Shown: positions 19,262 to 29,172 of the stretch, in pieces
How the letters are laid out: the number at the start of each line of letters is the position of its first letter
How positions within the stretch are numbered: position 1 is the first letter of the stretch
DNA from: Parabacteroides sp. AD58
GTDB lineage: Bacteria; Bacteroidota; Bacteroidia; Bacteroidales; Tannerellaceae
Direction of reading: 5' to 3'
Length of the DNA: 64,000 nt
NCBI RefSeq assembly: GCF_023744375.2
Contig: NZ_CP146284.1
Location: 62,001 to 126,000 of the forward strand
Notes under the pieces: generated by a model
Seen by the model: the letters and a program-made list of their open reading frames with translations, nothing else
Told to the model about the DNA's origin: nothing
Database searches by the model: none
Program-made: the position numbers and the translations under genes

Positions 19262-19675
19262 ATGGAACTTACACACATTGAACACTTAGGAATTGCTGTT
19301 AAGAGCATTGAAGCATGTCTTCCGTATTACGAACAGGTATTAGGATTGAAATGCTATAGTATTGAAGAAGTAGCTGATCAGAAAGTTAAGACAGCTTTCT
19401 TTAAAATTGGACAAACAAAAATTGAATTACTGGAACCGACAAGCGAAGATAGTACAATCGCTAAGTTTATTGAGAAAAAAGGTGAGGGCATTCATCACAT
19501 TGCTTTTGCAACACCAGACGTTCAGGCTTGTTTAAATGAAGCTGAATCAAAAGGAATCCGCTTGATTGATAAGGCTCCTCGTCGTGGTGCTGAAGGTTTG
19601 GATATTGCATTCCTGCATCCGAAATCAACTTGTAGTGTATTAACTGAGCTTTGTATGCCAGGTAAAAAGGACTAA
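19262..19675 (+). CDS. mce: Methylmalonyl-CoA epimerase
   Basis: A 137-residue vicinal-oxygen-chelate protein. Metal ligands expected for the family are visible: His in THIEHLGIAV, His in GIHHIAFAT and Glu in VLTELC. It interconverts the R and S forms of methylmalonyl-CoA so that the product of methylmalonyl-CoA mutase can be decarboxylated. It heads the cluster mmdA, oadG-like, biotin carrier and beta subunit, the Bacteroidales route from succinate to propionate. The mutase itself is not in the window. Confidence 0.96.
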   Translation: MELTHIEHLGIAVKSIEACLPYYEQVLGLKCYSIEEVADQKVKTAFFKIGQTKIELLEPTSEDSTIAKFIEKKGEGIHHIAFATPDVQACLNEAESKGIRLIDKAPRRGAEGLDIAFLHPKSTCSVLTELCMPGKKD

Positions 19676-19684
19676 ACTGTTGAA

Positions 19685-19775
19685 AAAAGTTAGGAGATAA
19701 AAATGAGGGAGTGAGAGAAAAATTAGGAATATCTCGAAAACATAATGTATACCTCATTTTTAACTTCTAACTTTT
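19685..19775 (+). repeat. 24-bp inverted repeat between mce and mmdA
   Basis: Arms 19685-19708 and 19752-19775 pair over 24 bp with three mismatches, enclosing 43 nt. The right arm ends in CTTTTCTTTTAT, so it could act as a partial terminator or an mRNA-processing hairpin that sets different levels of epimerase and decarboxylase. Confidence 0.7.
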
Positions 19776-19824
19776 CTTTTATAATTAAAATAGGTAATCA
19801 TTACTAACAACAAATCAAAATACA

Positions 19825-21378
19825 ATGAGTAATCAGCTTGAAAAAGTAAAAGAGCTTATCGCTCTGCGTGAACAGGCACGTCTGGGTGGTGGTGAAAAAA
19901 GAATTGAGTCACAACATAAGAAAGGTAAGTACACAGCCCGTGAACGTATCTCTATGTTGCTGGATGAAGGTAGCTTCGAAGAAATTGATATGTTCGTTAA
20001 GCACCGTTGTACTAATTTTGGAATCGACAAGACAAAATTCTTGGGTGATGGTATCGTAACTGGTTATGGAACGATCGATGGCCGTCTGGTTTATGTATAT
20101 GCACAGGACTTTACCGTATTCGGTGGTGCTTTGTCTGAAATGTTGGCTTTGAAGATCTGTAAGATTATGGATCAGGCTATGAAGATGGGTGCTCCTGTTA
20201 TCGGTTTGAATGATTCGGGTGGTGCTCGTATTCAGGAAGGTGTAAACGCTTTGGCTGGTTATGCTGAGATTTTCCAGCGTAATATCTTGGCTTCTGGTGT
20301 TATTCCGCAGATCTCTGGTATTTTTGGTCCTTGTGCCGGTGGTGCTGTTTATTCTCCAGCATTGACAGACTTCAACATCATGACACGCGGAACCAGCTAT
20401 ATGTTCTTAACCGGACCGAAAGTTGTTAAGACTGTAACCGGTGAAGATGTTACACAGGAACAGTTAGGTGGTGCTAGTGTTCACTCAACGAAGTCGGGTG
20501 TTGCTCATTTCGCTGTAGATACAGAAGAAGACGGTTTGAAGTTGATCCGTCAATTGTTGAGCTATTTGCCTCAGAATAATATGGAAGAAACGCCGTTGGT
20601 AGAATGTAAAGATCCGATAGATCGTTTGGATGACAATTTGAATGAAATTATACCGGATAATCCTAACCAGGCATATGATATGTATGAAGTAATCGGTACT
20701 ATTATTGATAATGGAGAATTCCTTGAAGTTCATGCCGATTATGCTAAGAATATTATTGTTGGTTTCGCCCGCTTTAACGGACAGGCTGTAGGTATTGTAG
20801 CTAACCAGCCAAAAGTAATGGCAGGATGTTTGGACAGCAATGCTTCTCGTAAGGCTGGCCGTTTTGTTCGTTTCTGTGATGCTTTCAATATTCCATTGGT
20901 TACATTGGTTGATGTTCCAGGATTTTTGCCAGGTACAGGTCAGGAATATAACGGTGTTATTCTGCATGGTGCTAAATTGTTGTATGCTTACGGTGAAGCT
21001 ACTGTACCTAAAGTAACAGTTACATTGCGTAAGTCTTACGGTGGTGCTTATTGCGTGATGAGCTCTAAACATTTGCGTGGTGATATGAACTATGCATGGC
21101 CGACTGCAGAAATTGCCGTAATGGGTCCGAGCGGAGCTGTTGAAATTATCTTTGCGAAAGAAGTGGCTGCAGCTGAAGATCCGAAGGCTTGTGCTGCTGA
21201 AAAAGAAGCTGAATACAAGAAAGCATTCGCTAACCCGTACAATGCGGCACAGTATGGTTATATTGATGATGTTATTGAACCGCGTAATACTCGTTTCCGC
21301 ATCATTCGTGCATTGCAGCAGTTGCAGACAAAGAAGTTGAGCAACCCGGCTAAGAAACATGATAACCTGCCTCTGTAA
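19825..21378 (+). CDS. mmdA: Methylmalonyl-CoA decarboxylase alpha subunit (carboxyltransferase)
   Basis: A 517-residue member of the acyl-CoA carboxyltransferase beta family, normal length. Crotonase-fold oxyanion motifs are present in both halves: [20 protein letters not shown] and [17 protein letters not shown] first, then [17 protein letters not shown] and [14 protein letters not shown]. It transfers the carboxyl of (S)-methylmalonyl-CoA to biotin on the carrier, releasing propionyl-CoA. The neighbouring oadG-like and beta subunits show this is the Na+-pumping decarboxylase rather than an ATP-dependent propionyl-CoA carboxylase. Codon use is highly biased and regular, suggesting high expression. 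Confidence 0.95.
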   Translation: MSNQLEKVKELIALREQARLGGGEKRIESQHKKGKYTARERISMLLDEGSFEEIDMFVKHRCTNFGIDKTKFLGDGIVTGYGTIDGRLVYVYAQDFTVFGGALSEMLALKICKIMDQAMKMGAPVIGLNDSGGARIQEGVNALAGYAEIFQRNILASGVIPQISGIFGPCAGGAVYSPALTDFNIMTRGTSYMFLTGPKVVKTVTGEDVTQEQLGGASVHSTKSGVAHFAVDTEEDGLKLIRQLLSYLPQNNMEETPLVECKDPIDRLDDNLNEIIPDNPNQAYDMYEVIGTIIDNGEFLEVHADYAKNIIVGFARFNGQAVGIVANQPKVMAGCLDSNASRKAGRFVRFCDAFNIPLVTLVDVPGFLPGTGQEYNGVILHGAKLLYAYGEATVPKVTVTLRKSYGGAYCVMSSKHLRGDMNYAWPTAEIAVMGPSGAVEIIFAKEVAAAEDPKACAAEKEAEYKKAFANPYNAAQYGYIDDVIEPRNTRFRIIRALQQLQTKKLSNPAKKHDNLPL

Positions 21379-21396
21379 TTTAAAAAAAGTAAGCGT

Positions 21397-22296
21397 ATGA
21401 CGAATAAAAAATTCGGGGCTTTGTTGCTGTTATTGTTCCTATTTACTTTTGGGGCTAAAGCACAGCTAACAACTTCCGTTAAAATCAATGAAGTGCTGGT
21501 CATTAACGAAGATAATTTTGTTGATGACTACGGTAAACGTCACCCTTGGATTGAGTTGTACAACAACTCGGCGGGAACTGTTGACTTAAGAGGTTGTTTT
21601 TTGACGAATGATAAGAATAACCCAAAGAAATACATGATTCCAAAGGGCGATGTATTGACGAAGATCGCGCCTTATCAACATACTTTGTTTTGGGCAGATG
21701 ATCAACCGACCCGTGGAACTTTCCATGTTAATTTTACATTAGATCCGGACAAGGATAATTACATTGCTTTGTATGATGCCGATGGTACTACTCTGATTGA
21801 TGAAGTAGTCGTTCCTGCAGGCCAGAAGCCAGATGTCAGCTATGGTCTTGATATGGATGGTAAAGGTAAGTGGATGGTTTTGGATAAAGTAACTCCGAGT
21901 ACCAATAATGTTACATTAGATAGTAATGAAAAAGTAGAAAACTTCCAGAGAAATGACTCTTGGGGTATTGGTATGACTATTACGGCTATGGCTGTTGTAT
22001 TCTTGGGCCTCATCGTTCTGTACTTGGTATTCAAACAGATTGGTAAAGCTGCTATCAGAGCTAGTCAACGTAATGCACAGAAGGCTGCTGCAGCTAGTGG
22101 TACTAAAGTATCTGCTAATGCTGGTCAGGAATCAGGTGAAATCTTTGCTGCTATTTCGATGGCTCTGTATGAATTGAGCGATGATAATCATGATATCGAA
22201 AATACAGTATTGACCATCCGTAAAGTTCAACGTAGTTATTCACCATGGAGTTCTAAGATTTATAGTTTACGTCAGACTCCGGTTGTTAAAAAGTAA
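21397..22296 (+). CDS. OadG-like gamma subunit fused to a lamin-tail domain
   Basis: A 299-residue protein. After a signal peptide (to about A20-K-A-Q) comes an LTD-type beta domain: KINEVLVINEDNFVDDYGKRHPWIELYNN, DLRGCFLTND and LFWADDQ. Then a single membrane helix (about 191-212) and a short cytoplasmic tail typical of the OadG gamma chain that anchors the decarboxylase. A plain OadG is about 80-100 residues, so the extra 170 residues face the periplasm. Its position between mmdA (18 bp) and the biotin carrier (25 bp) confirms it is part of the complex. Function of the lamin-tail part is unknown. Confidence 0.88.
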   Translation: MTNKKFGALLLLLFLFTFGAKAQLTTSVKINEVLVINEDNFVDDYGKRHPWIELYNNSAGTVDLRGCFLTNDKNNPKKYMIPKGDVLTKIAPYQHTLFWADDQPTRGTFHVNFTLDPDKDNYIALYDADGTTLIDEVVVPAGQKPDVSYGLDMDGKGKWMVLDKVTPSTNNVTLDSNEKVENFQRNDSWGIGMTITAMAVVFLGLIVLYLVFKQIGKAAIRASQRNAQKAAAASGTKVSANAGQESGEIFAAISMALYELSDDNHDIENTVLTIRKVQRSYSPWSSKIYSLRQTPVVKK

Positions 22297-22321
22297 TTAT
22301 CCTTAAAAATCGAATTGAAGA

Positions 22322-22753
22322 ATGAAAAGTTTTAAATATACCATTAACGGTAACGTATATAAAGTGCACATTAACTCAATTGTTGATGATGTTGCAGAAG
22401 TAGAAGTAAACGGAACTCCGTATAGCGTTAAAATGGAAAAGCCTGCTAAAAAGCAAATTGTAGCTTTGAAGCGTCCGGCTCAGGCTCCTACTACGGCAGC
22501 TGGTGAACCGGTTATCTCTCGTCCGGCTAATGCCAGTGTTGCAGGTGCAGTTAAATCTCCGCTGCCAGGTGTTATCTTGAGCATCGACTGTAAAGTGGGT
22601 GATGTAGTGAAGAGAGGTCAGAAGATTTTGGTATTGGAAGCTATGAAGATGGAAAACAATATCAATGCTGATCGCGATGGTAAGATTGTAGAAATTAAAG
22701 TAAACAAAGGCGATTCTGTACTGGAAGGTGCTGACCTCGTCGTAATTGGATAA
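22322..22753 (+). CDS. mmdC: Biotin carboxyl carrier subunit of methylmalonyl-CoA decarboxylase
   Basis: A 143-residue biotinyl protein. The C-terminal lipoyl/biotinyl domain carries EAMKMEN with biotin-accepting K109. A flexible Pro/Ala-rich hinge (about 50-75) separates it from an N-terminal association domain. It shuttles CO2 between the alpha subunit and the membrane beta subunit. The stop is 4 bp before the beta-subunit start. Confidence 0.93.
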   Translation: MKSFKYTINGNVYKVHINSIVDDVAEVEVNGTPYSVKMEKPAKKQIVALKRPAQAPTTAAGEPVISRPANASVAGAVKSPLPGVILSIDCKVGDVVKRGQKILVLEAMKMENNINADRDGKIVEIKVNKGDSVLEGADLVVIG

Positions 22754-22757
22754 TGTT

Positions 22758-23951
22758 ATGTTAGCATCAGTATTATTACAAGCGGCAGGATCGAGTGAAA
22801 GTTTTTTGCAATTTTTGGCTGAAAACATTCAGGTGTTCTTGTCTTATACAGGATTTGCGAACGCAACGCCAGGGCATTTTATCATGTTGCTGGTTGGTTT
22901 GCTGTTCATCTTCCTGGCTATTAAATATGAATTTGAACCGATGCTTCTGATCCCAATTGGTTTTGGTATTTTGATTGGTAACATTCCTTTTAAAGATGCC
23001 GGTTTGCAATTGGGTATTTACGAAGAAGGCTCTGTATTGAATATTTTATATCAAGGAGTAAAACAAGGCTGGTATCCGCCACTAATTTTCTTGGGTATTG
23101 GAGCGATGACCGACTTCTCGGCATTGATTTCTAACCCAAAGTTGATGTTGGTAGGTGCTGCAGCTCAGTTCGGTATTTTCGGTGCTTATATCATTGCATT
23201 GCAGATGGGATTTGATCCGAGTCAGGCTGGTGCAATCGGTATTATCGGTGGTGCTGATGGTCCGACAGCTATCTTCTTGTCTTCTAAATTAGCTCCAAAC
23301 TTGATGGGTGCAATTGCGGTTTCTGCATATTCGTATATGGCATTGGTGCCGATTATTCAGCCTCCTTTCATGCGTTTGCTGACAACCCATAAAGAACGTC
23401 TGATCCGTATGAAACCGCCGAGAGCCGTTTCACAGACAGAAAAGATCATGTTCCCTGTTGTAGGTTTGTTGTTAACTGCATTCTTGGTTCCTTCAGGTCT
23501 GCCTTTGTTGGGAATGTTATTCTTCGGTAATTTGTGTAAGGAAAGTGGTGTAACTCGTCGTTTGGCAGAAACAGCCCGTGGTCCGCTGATTGATGTGATT
23601 ACAATGTTGCTGGGTATTACAGTAGGTGCTTCTACCCAAGCTACTCAGTTCTTGACCATCAATTCAATCAAGATCTTTGGTTTGGGTGCATTGTCATTCG
23701 TAATTGCTACTTGTGCCGGTGTCTTGTTTGTTAAGTTCTTCAATTTATTCTTGAAGGAAGGTAACAAGATCAATCCGTTGATCGGTAACTCGGGTGTATC
23801 AGCCGTTCCTGATGCTGCTCGTATTTCTCAGAATGTAGGTTTGGAATATGATCCGAGCAACTATCTGTTGATGCACGCTATGGGACCGAATGTTGCGGGT
23901 GTAATTGGTTCGGCAGTAGCAGCTGGTATCTTGTTAGGTTTCTTAGGATAA
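22758..23951 (+). CDS. mmdB: Na+-translocating decarboxylase beta subunit
   Basis: A 397-residue polytopic membrane protein from ATG 22758 (an upstream in-frame TTG at 22746 would overlap the carrier gene). Conserved OadB/MmdB segments are present: GAMTDFSALISNP, GIIGGADGPTAIFLSSKLAP with the functional Asp in GGADGPT, and NPLIGNSGVSAVPDAARISQ. It decarboxylates carboxybiotin and exports Na+, storing energy from propionate formation. Last gene of the operon, followed by a terminator. Confidence 0.95.
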   Translation: MLASVLLQAAGSSESFLQFLAENIQVFLSYTGFANATPGHFIMLLVGLLFIFLAIKYEFEPMLLIPIGFGILIGNIPFKDAGLQLGIYEEGSVLNILYQGVKQGWYPPLIFLGIGAMTDFSALISNPKLMLVGAAAQFGIFGAYIIALQMGFDPSQAGAIGIIGGADGPTAIFLSSKLAPNLMGAIAVSAYSYMALVPIIQPPFMRLLTTHKERLIRMKPPRAVSQTEKIMFPVVGLLLTAFLVPSGLPLLGMLFFGNLCKESGVTRRLAETARGPLIDVITMLLGITVGASTQATQFLTINSIKIFGLGALSFVIATCAGVLFVKFFNLFLKEGNKINPLIGNSGVSAVPDAARISQNVGLEYDPSNYLLMHAMGPNVAGVIGSAVAAGILLGFLG

Positions 23952-23984
23952 AATACATACACGTTTTTATCAACTTTTGATAAT

Positions 23985-24030
23985 AAAAGTCCTGGTTATA
24001 GCGTTGTCGCGTATAGCCAGGATTTTTTGT
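23985..24030 (+). terminator. Terminator of the methylmalonyl-CoA decarboxylase operon
   Basis: TCCTGG-TTATA-GCG pairs with CGC-GTATAG-CCAGGA around a short TTGT loop, followed by TTTTTTG. Strong intrinsic terminator. Confidence 0.85.
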
Positions 24031-24135
24031 TATTCTAGTATCCGTTCGGTGGATTTTAAATATAAAAAAACAGAAGAATTTAGACTTAAAAGCGAAAAGC
24101 GCTGCTGTTACATTCTGTTTACCGATATTTTTTCT

Positions 24136-24143
24136 TATTTTTG
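24136..24143 (+). promoter_or_regulatory. -7 box of lysS-gpsA-pgi
   Basis: TATTTTTG, 27 bp before the lysS ATG, so the leader is short. The -33 region is poor. Confidence 0.5.
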
Positions 24144-24170
24144 CACTGTATTATACAAAATAATAGCGCA

Positions 24171-25901
24171 ATGAATCTATTAGAACTGAGTGAACAGGAA
24201 ATCATTAGACGTAACAGTATGGAACAGTTGCGTCAGATGGGGATTGAGCCGTATCCCGCAGCAGAGTATGTAACAAATGCTTTTTCTACAGAAATAAAAG
24301 AATCATTCAAAGACGATGCAGAACCACGTTCGGTGTGCATTGCCGGGCGAATCATGAGTCGCCGTATCATGGGAAAGGCTTCATTCATGGAATTGCAAGA
24401 TTCAAAAGGTCGTATTCAGGTGTACATTTCGCGTGATGATATTTGTCCGGATGAGAATAAAGACCTGTATAATATTGTATTTAAAAAATTATTGGACATT
24501 GGTGACTTTGTTGGAATTAAGGGATATGTTTTCCGTACACAAATGGGAGAAATCTCTGTTCATGCACAGGAATTGACAGTATTATCAAAATCTTTAAGGC
24601 CATTGCCTATTGTAAAATACAAGGATGGTGTTGCTTATGATGGCTTTAATGATCCAGAATTACGTTACCGCCAGCGATATGTAGACTTGGTCGTAAACGA
24701 AGGTGTTAAAGATATCTTTATAAAGCGTACAAAGGTATTTAATTCGATGCGTAATTATTTCAACGACCATGGTTATTTGGAAGTCGAAACTCCAATACTT
24801 CAATCTATACCGGGTGGAGCAGCAGCTCGTCCTTTCATTACCCATCATAATGCATTAGACATCCCATTATATTTGCGTATTGCGGATGAACTTTATTTGA
24901 AGCGCTTAATCGTGGGAGGTTTTGAAGGCGTGTATGAGTTTTCTAAGAATTTCCGTAATGAAGGAATGGATCGTACACATAATCCGGAATTCACTTGTAT
25001 GGAAATCTATGTTTCCTATAAGGATTACAATTGGATGATGGATTTTACTGAAAAGATGCTCCAGAAGATTTGTATGGATGTCAATGGTACAACGGAAATA
25101 AAGATGGGAGACAATATCATCAGCTTCAAGGCTCCATTCAAACGTATTACCATGTTGGATTCAATTAAGGAATTTACGGGTTATGATCTGACAGGAATGG
25201 ATGAAGACCAGATTCGTGAAGTGTGCAAGAAGCTGAATATGGAAATCGATGAAACAATGGGTAAAGGGAAATTGATTGATGAAATATTTGGTGAGTTCTG
25301 TGAGGGCAATTATATCCAACCGACCTTTATTACTGATTATCCAATTGAAATGTCTCCGCTGACAAAGAAACATCGTAAGAATCCGAGTCTTACAGAACGT
25401 TTCGAATTGATGGTAAACGGAAAAGAATTGGCTAATGCTTATTCAGAATTAAATGATCCGATTGACCAATACGAACGTTTCCAGGAACAGCTCCGTCTGT
25501 CGGAAAAAGGAGATGATGAGGCTATGTTCATTGATCAGGATTTTATTCGTGCTTTGGAATATGGTATGCCTCCTACATCAGGAATGGGAATCGGAATGGA
25601 TCGTCTGGTTATGTTGATGACGGGGCAGACAACAATTCAGGAAGTATTGTTCTTCCCTCAGATGCGTCCTGAAAAAACGGTGAAAAAAGATGCTGTAGAT
25701 AAATATACTGCTATTGGAATTGACGCAAATTGGGTTCCTGCTTTGCAAAAGGCCGGTTATGTAACTATTGATACATTAAAAGAAGCCAACCCGAACAAAG
25801 TTAGACAAGAATTATGTGAGCTCAATAAGAAATATAAGTTAGGGCTGGAAAATCCAAAGGCGGAAGAAATCGAAGCTTGGATTTCCAACGCTGCCAAATA
25901 A
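24171..25901 (+). CDS. lysS: Lysyl-tRNA synthetase (class II)
   Basis: From ATG 24171 the product has 576 residues. An N-terminal OB-fold anticodon domain ([20 protein letters not shown]) is followed by the class II core: motif 1 with [17 protein letters not shown], motif 2 [15 protein letters not shown] and motif 3 [15 protein letters not shown]. About 65 extra residues follow the core ([21 protein letters not shown] onward), resembling a helix-hairpin-helix nucleic-acid-binding tail, absent from E. coli LysS. A frame extension to TTG 24141 overlaps the promoter and is not used. It is 14 bp upstream of gpsA. Confidence 0.96.
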   Translation: MNLLELSEQEIIRRNSMEQLRQMGIEPYPAAEYVTNAFSTEIKESFKDDAEPRSVCIAGRIMSRRIMGKASFMELQDSKGRIQVYISRDDICPDENKDLYNIVFKKLLDIGDFVGIKGYVFRTQMGEISVHAQELTVLSKSLRPLPIVKYKDGVAYDGFNDPELRYRQRYVDLVVNEGVKDIFIKRTKVFNSMRNYFNDHGYLEVETPILQSIPGGAAARPFITHHNALDIPLYLRIADELYLKRLIVGGFEGVYEFSKNFRNEGMDRTHNPEFTCMEIYVSYKDYNWMMDFTEKMLQKICMDVNGTTEIKMGDNIISFKAPFKRITMLDSIKEFTGYDLTGMDEDQIREVCKKLNMEIDETMGKGKLIDEIFGEFCEGNYIQPTFITDYPIEMSPLTKKHRKNPSLTERFELMVNGKELANAYSELNDPIDQYERFQEQLRLSEKGDDEAMFIDQDFIRALEYGMPPTSGMGIGMDRLVMLMTGQTTIQEVLFFPQMRPEKTVKKDAVDKYTAIGIDANWVPALQKAGYVTIDTLKEANPNKVRQELCELNKKYKLGLENPKAEEIEAWISNAAK

Positions 25902-25915
25902 AATCTGATACAATA

Positions 25916-26911
25916 ATGAATTTGCCTGGAAAAATTGCAATAATGGGAGGCGGTAGTTGGGCTACCGCCTTAGCCAAGATTGTACTCTCTACTCAAGAGC
26001 GTATCAATTGGTATATGCGGCGAGATGATCAGATTCAGGATTTCCTTCAGACAGGTCATAATCCGAGTTATTTGTCTGCCGTAGAATTTGATATTAATCG
26101 GATTAATTTCTATTCTGATATTAATCGGACGATTGAAGAGTCAGATACGCTCATCTTTGCTACTCCTTCACCATTCTTAAAACAGCATCTGAAGAAAGTT
26201 ACGACTTCATTAGAAGATAAGTTTATTGTTTCTGCTATTAAGGGAATTGTGCCGGATGAAAATATGCTGGTAGCTGATTATTTTTCGGAATATTATCATG
26301 TTCCTATTAATCATATTGCAGTAATCGGTGGACCGTGTCATGCTGAGGAAATTGCGCTTGAGCGCCTTTCGTATATCACTTTGGCATGTCCAGATATAGA
26401 TTATGCTTATCAGCTGTCTCCTGTGTTTAAGAATCAATACTTGAGAAATTATTGTTGTAAAGATGTAACGGGCATTGAGTATGCTTCGGTTTTGAAGAAT
26501 GTATATGCAATTGTAGCAGGCATTTGTCACGGGATGAAATATGGCGATAATTTCTTAGCGGTGTTCATCTGTAATGCTATTGAAGAAATGCGGAATTTTT
26601 TGTATGCCGTTCATGGACTTGAGCGGGATATTACTGATTCTGTATATTTGGGAGACTTACTGGTGACTGCTTATTCCCGTTTTAGTCGAAACAGAACCTT
26701 TGGGACTATGATAGGAAAAGGTTATTCTGTGAAAACGGCGCAGTTGGAAATGGAAATGATTGCTGAAGGTTATTACGGGACAAAATGTATTCATGAAATT
26801 AACGAAAAATATAAAGTCAATATGCCGATATTGGATGCTTTGTATGCGATTTTGTATGAACGGAAATCGCCAATGGTTGTTATTCGGCAGTTGACACAAA
26901 CTTTTAAATAA
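25916..26911 (+). CDS. gpsA: NAD(P)-dependent glycerol-3-phosphate dehydrogenase GpsA
   Basis: From ATG 25916 the product has 331 residues. The N-terminal Rossmann motif is MGGGSWATALAKI, GGPCHAEEI is the conserved GpsA segment, and the C-terminal substrate domain holds VLKNVYAIVAGI with the catalytic Lys. It reduces dihydroxyacetone phosphate to sn-glycerol-3-phosphate for phospholipid synthesis. Sandwiched closely between lysS and pgi (14 and 12 bp), so co-transcribed. Confidence 0.94.
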   Translation: MNLPGKIAIMGGGSWATALAKIVLSTQERINWYMRRDDQIQDFLQTGHNPSYLSAVEFDINRINFYSDINRTIEESDTLIFATPSPFLKQHLKKVTTSLEDKFIVSAIKGIVPDENMLVADYFSEYYHVPINHIAVIGGPCHAEEIALERLSYITLACPDIDYAYQLSPVFKNQYLRNYCCKDVTGIEYASVLKNVYAIVAGICHGMKYGDNFLAVFICNAIEEMRNFLYAVHGLERDITDSVYLGDLLVTAYSRFSRNRTFGTMIGKGYSVKTAQLEMEMIAEGYYGTKCIHEINEKYKVNMPILDALYAILYERKSPMVVIRQLTQTFK

Positions 26912-26923
26912 ATCATTCGCTTT

Positions 26924-28270
26924 ATGAAAAACATTTGCTTGAACTTTGAAAAAGCATTAGGCGTTGTTTCTAAAGAGCAGATTTTTGCACAGGAAGCAAC
27001 TGTAAACGCTTGTATGGCGACTTTGCACGAGGGTAATGGTGCTGGAAATGATTTCTTGGGATGGTTGCATTTACCTTCTTCTATTACAGAAGCTGAGCTG
27101 ACTGAAATAGAAAACACTGCTAACATTCTGCGTTCTAAGTGCGAAGTAGTTGTTGCTATTGGTATTGGTGGCAGCTATTTGGGAACTCGTGCAGTTGTTG
27201 AGGCTATGAATAATAGTTTTGACTGGTTGCATACGAATGATAGAAAGAATCCGATCTTATTGTATGCAGGTCATAACATTGGAGAAGATTACTTATATGA
27301 ACTGACAGAAGTATTGAAAGGTAAACAATTTGGTATTATCAATATTTCAAAGTCAGGAACAACTACAGAGCCTGCTATTGCATTCCGTATTTTAAAGAAG
27401 CAGTTGGAGGATGCTGTAGGTAAAGAGGAAGCTAAGCATCGTATTGTGGCTATTACTGATGCTCGTAAAGGTGCTTTGCGTACTTTAGCAGATCAGGAAG
27501 GTTATAAGACATTTGTTATTCCAGACAATGTAGGTGGTCGTTTCTCTGTTTTGACACCAGTTGGATTATTGCCAATCGCTGTTGCAGGTATTAATATACG
27601 AGAATTGGTGGCAGGAGCTGTAGCTATGGAAAAGGCTACTGATCAGAGTGTACCTTTTGCTGAAAACATTTCAGCTCAATATGCAGCCGTTCGTAATGAA
27701 TTATACAAGAGAGGAAAGAAAATAGAAATCTTGTGTAACTTCCATCCGAAATTGCATTACATTGGTGAATGGTGGAAACAGCTGTATGGTGAAAGTGAAG
27801 GAAAAGATGGAAAAGGAATATTCCCGGCAGCTGTAGATTTGACAACCGATTTGCATTCAATGGGTCAGTGGATTCAAGAAGGTGAACGTACCATCTATGA
27901 AACGGTTATTTCTGTTGAGAAAGCTAATCATTCAGTAGTAGTTCCGACAGATGAAGCCAATCTGGATGGATTGAATTTCTTGGCTGGTAAGCATGTAGAC
28001 GAAGTAAATAAAATGGCAGAGTTAGGTACTCAGTTGGCCCATGTAGATGGCGGTGTTCCAAATATAAAGGTGACGATGCCGGAAGTTTCTCCTTATTATA
28101 TTGGTCAGTTATTCTATTTCTTTGAGAAAGCATGTGGTATCAGTGGCTATATCTTAGGTGTTAATCCGTTTAACCAGCCGGGTGTTGAAGCTTATAAGAA
28201 GAACATGTTCGCATTATTGAACAAGCCTGGTTATGAAAAGGAAAGTGAAGCTATTAAAAGCAGATTATAA
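26924..28270 (+). CDS. pgi: Glucose-6-phosphate isomerase
   Basis: A 448-residue PGI with SIS domains. Conserved parts are [24 protein letters not shown] (sugar-phosphate loop), [17 protein letters not shown] and the [18 protein letters not shown] region with catalytic residues. It interconverts glucose-6-P and fructose-6-P in glycolysis and gluconeogenesis. Third gene of lysS-gpsA-pgi, followed by a strong hairpin. Confidence 0.97.
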   Translation: MKNICLNFEKALGVVSKEQIFAQEATVNACMATLHEGNGAGNDFLGWLHLPSSITEAELTEIENTANILRSKCEVVVAIGIGGSYLGTRAVVEAMNNSFDWLHTNDRKNPILLYAGHNIGEDYLYELTEVLKGKQFGIINISKSGTTTEPAIAFRILKKQLEDAVGKEEAKHRIVAITDARKGALRTLADQEGYKTFVIPDNVGGRFSVLTPVGLLPIAVAGINIRELVAGAVAMEKATDQSVPFAENISAQYAAVRNELYKRGKKIEILCNFHPKLHYIGEWWKQLYGESEGKDGKGIFPAAVDLTTDLHSMGQWIQEGERTIYETVISVEKANHSVVVPTDEANLDGLNFLAGKHVDEVNKMAELGTQLAHVDGGVPNIKVTMPEVSPYYIGQLFYFFEKACGISGYILGVNPFNQPGVEAYKKNMFALLNKPGYEKESEAIKSRL

Positions 28271-28299
28271 AAAGATTATTTGATACTGAGATTATATTG

Positions 28300-28362
28300 G
28301 GAATTGCCTGAAAAACATGCGAGGAATTAAGTCTTACGTCTGTTTTTTAGGCAATCCTTTTT
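28300..28362 (+). terminator. Terminator/attenuator between pgi and the HAD gene
   Basis: ATTGCCTGAAAAACA (28303-28317) pairs with TGTTTTTTAGGCAAT over 15 bp including one G-U, with a loop of about 24 nt, then CCTTTTTAT. It ends only about 15 bp before the likely HAD start, so it either terminates the upstream transcript or attenuates read-through. Confidence 0.75.
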
Positions 28363-28376
28363 ATAAAGATATAAAC

Positions 28377-29117
28377 ATGGAGTTGGATTTGATAAGGAGA
28401 GCCGTGCAGCATTATGAGGAACATGCGGGTTGTAAGCTGAATCCAAAAGCTGTCTTGTTTGATATGGATGGTGTTTTGTATGATTCCATGCGCTTTCATG
28501 CACGGGCCTGGAAAGAAGTGGCTGATGCTCATTCGTTGATAAGTTCTGAAGACGATTTTTATATGTACGAGGGCCGTACTGGTTCGAGTACGATAGATGA
28601 ACTATATTTACGTTCTTTTCACCGAAAGGCAACAGATGAGGAGAAACAGGCAATTTATCGGGAAAAATCGGATTTATTTAATCATTATAATGATGGTGAA
28701 CCGATGCCGGGTGCCACAGATGTTCTGGAAAAAGTAGGTGCTTATGGTATGCAACGCTTGGTTGTTACCGGTTCCGGGCAGAAAAGTTTGATTGATAAAT
28801 TAGAGCATACTTATCCGCATTGTTTTTCACAAGACAAGATGGTAACGGCATTTGATGTAAAATATGGAAAGCCTGATCCGGAACCTTATTTGATAGGCTT
28901 AGTCAAGGCTGGAGTATCTGCTCATGAAGCTTTTGTCGTTGAGAATGCACCATTGGGTGTTCGTGCCGGAGTTGCGGCTGGAATATTCACAATAGCAGTA
29001 AATACAGGCCCATTGTCTGACGAAATTTTATGGAATGAAGGAGCCAATCTGCTTTTTCCTTCCATGGAATCATTGGCTACACATTGGCCATTGTTGATGC
29101 AGGCTGTAGGAAAATAA
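28377..29117 (+). CDS. HAD-superfamily phosphatase, beta-phosphoglucomutase type
   Basis: From ATG 28377 the product has 246 residues. HAD motif I is LFDMDGVLYDS with the two catalytic Asp, followed by a helical cap, motif II VVTGSGQ, and motifs III/IV YGKPDPEPYL and VENAPLGVRAG. This is the beta-phosphoglucomutase / sugar-phosphate phosphatase subgroup; exact substrate unknown. An upstream in-frame ATG (28317) lies inside the terminator stem and is unlikely. Downstream of pgi, so a sugar-phosphate role is plausible. Confidence 0.88.
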   Translation: MELDLIRRAVQHYEEHAGCKLNPKAVLFDMDGVLYDSMRFHARAWKEVADAHSLISSEDDFYMYEGRTGSSTIDELYLRSFHRKATDEEKQAIYREKSDLFNHYNDGEPMPGATDVLEKVGAYGMQRLVVTGSGQKSLIDKLEHTYPHCFSQDKMVTAFDVKYGKPDPEPYLIGLVKAGVSAHEAFVVENAPLGVRAGVAAGIFTIAVNTGPLSDEILWNEGANLLFPSMESLATHWPLLMQAVGK

Positions 29118-29152
29118 AAAAGGAAGCAGAGAGTTGTCTCTCCACTTCCTTT
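29116..29152 (+). terminator. Terminator between convergent genes
   Basis: GGAAGcaGAGAG pairs with CTCTCcaCTTCC. It is flanked by A-run and T-rich sequence on either side, so it may serve both the HAD gene and the converging isomerase gene. Confidence 0.65.
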
Positions 29153-29172
29153 ACATTTGTTTATATAAATGA

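Noticed and set aside
20485..21360. Long minus-strand frame opposite mmdA
   Set aside because: A shadow of strongly biased codon use in mmdA. The translation is rich in Ser/Thr/Cys/Phe with no domain.
23977..24174. 65-codon frame between mmdB and lysS
   Set aside because: It covers the terminator and the lysS promoter and has no protein-like composition.
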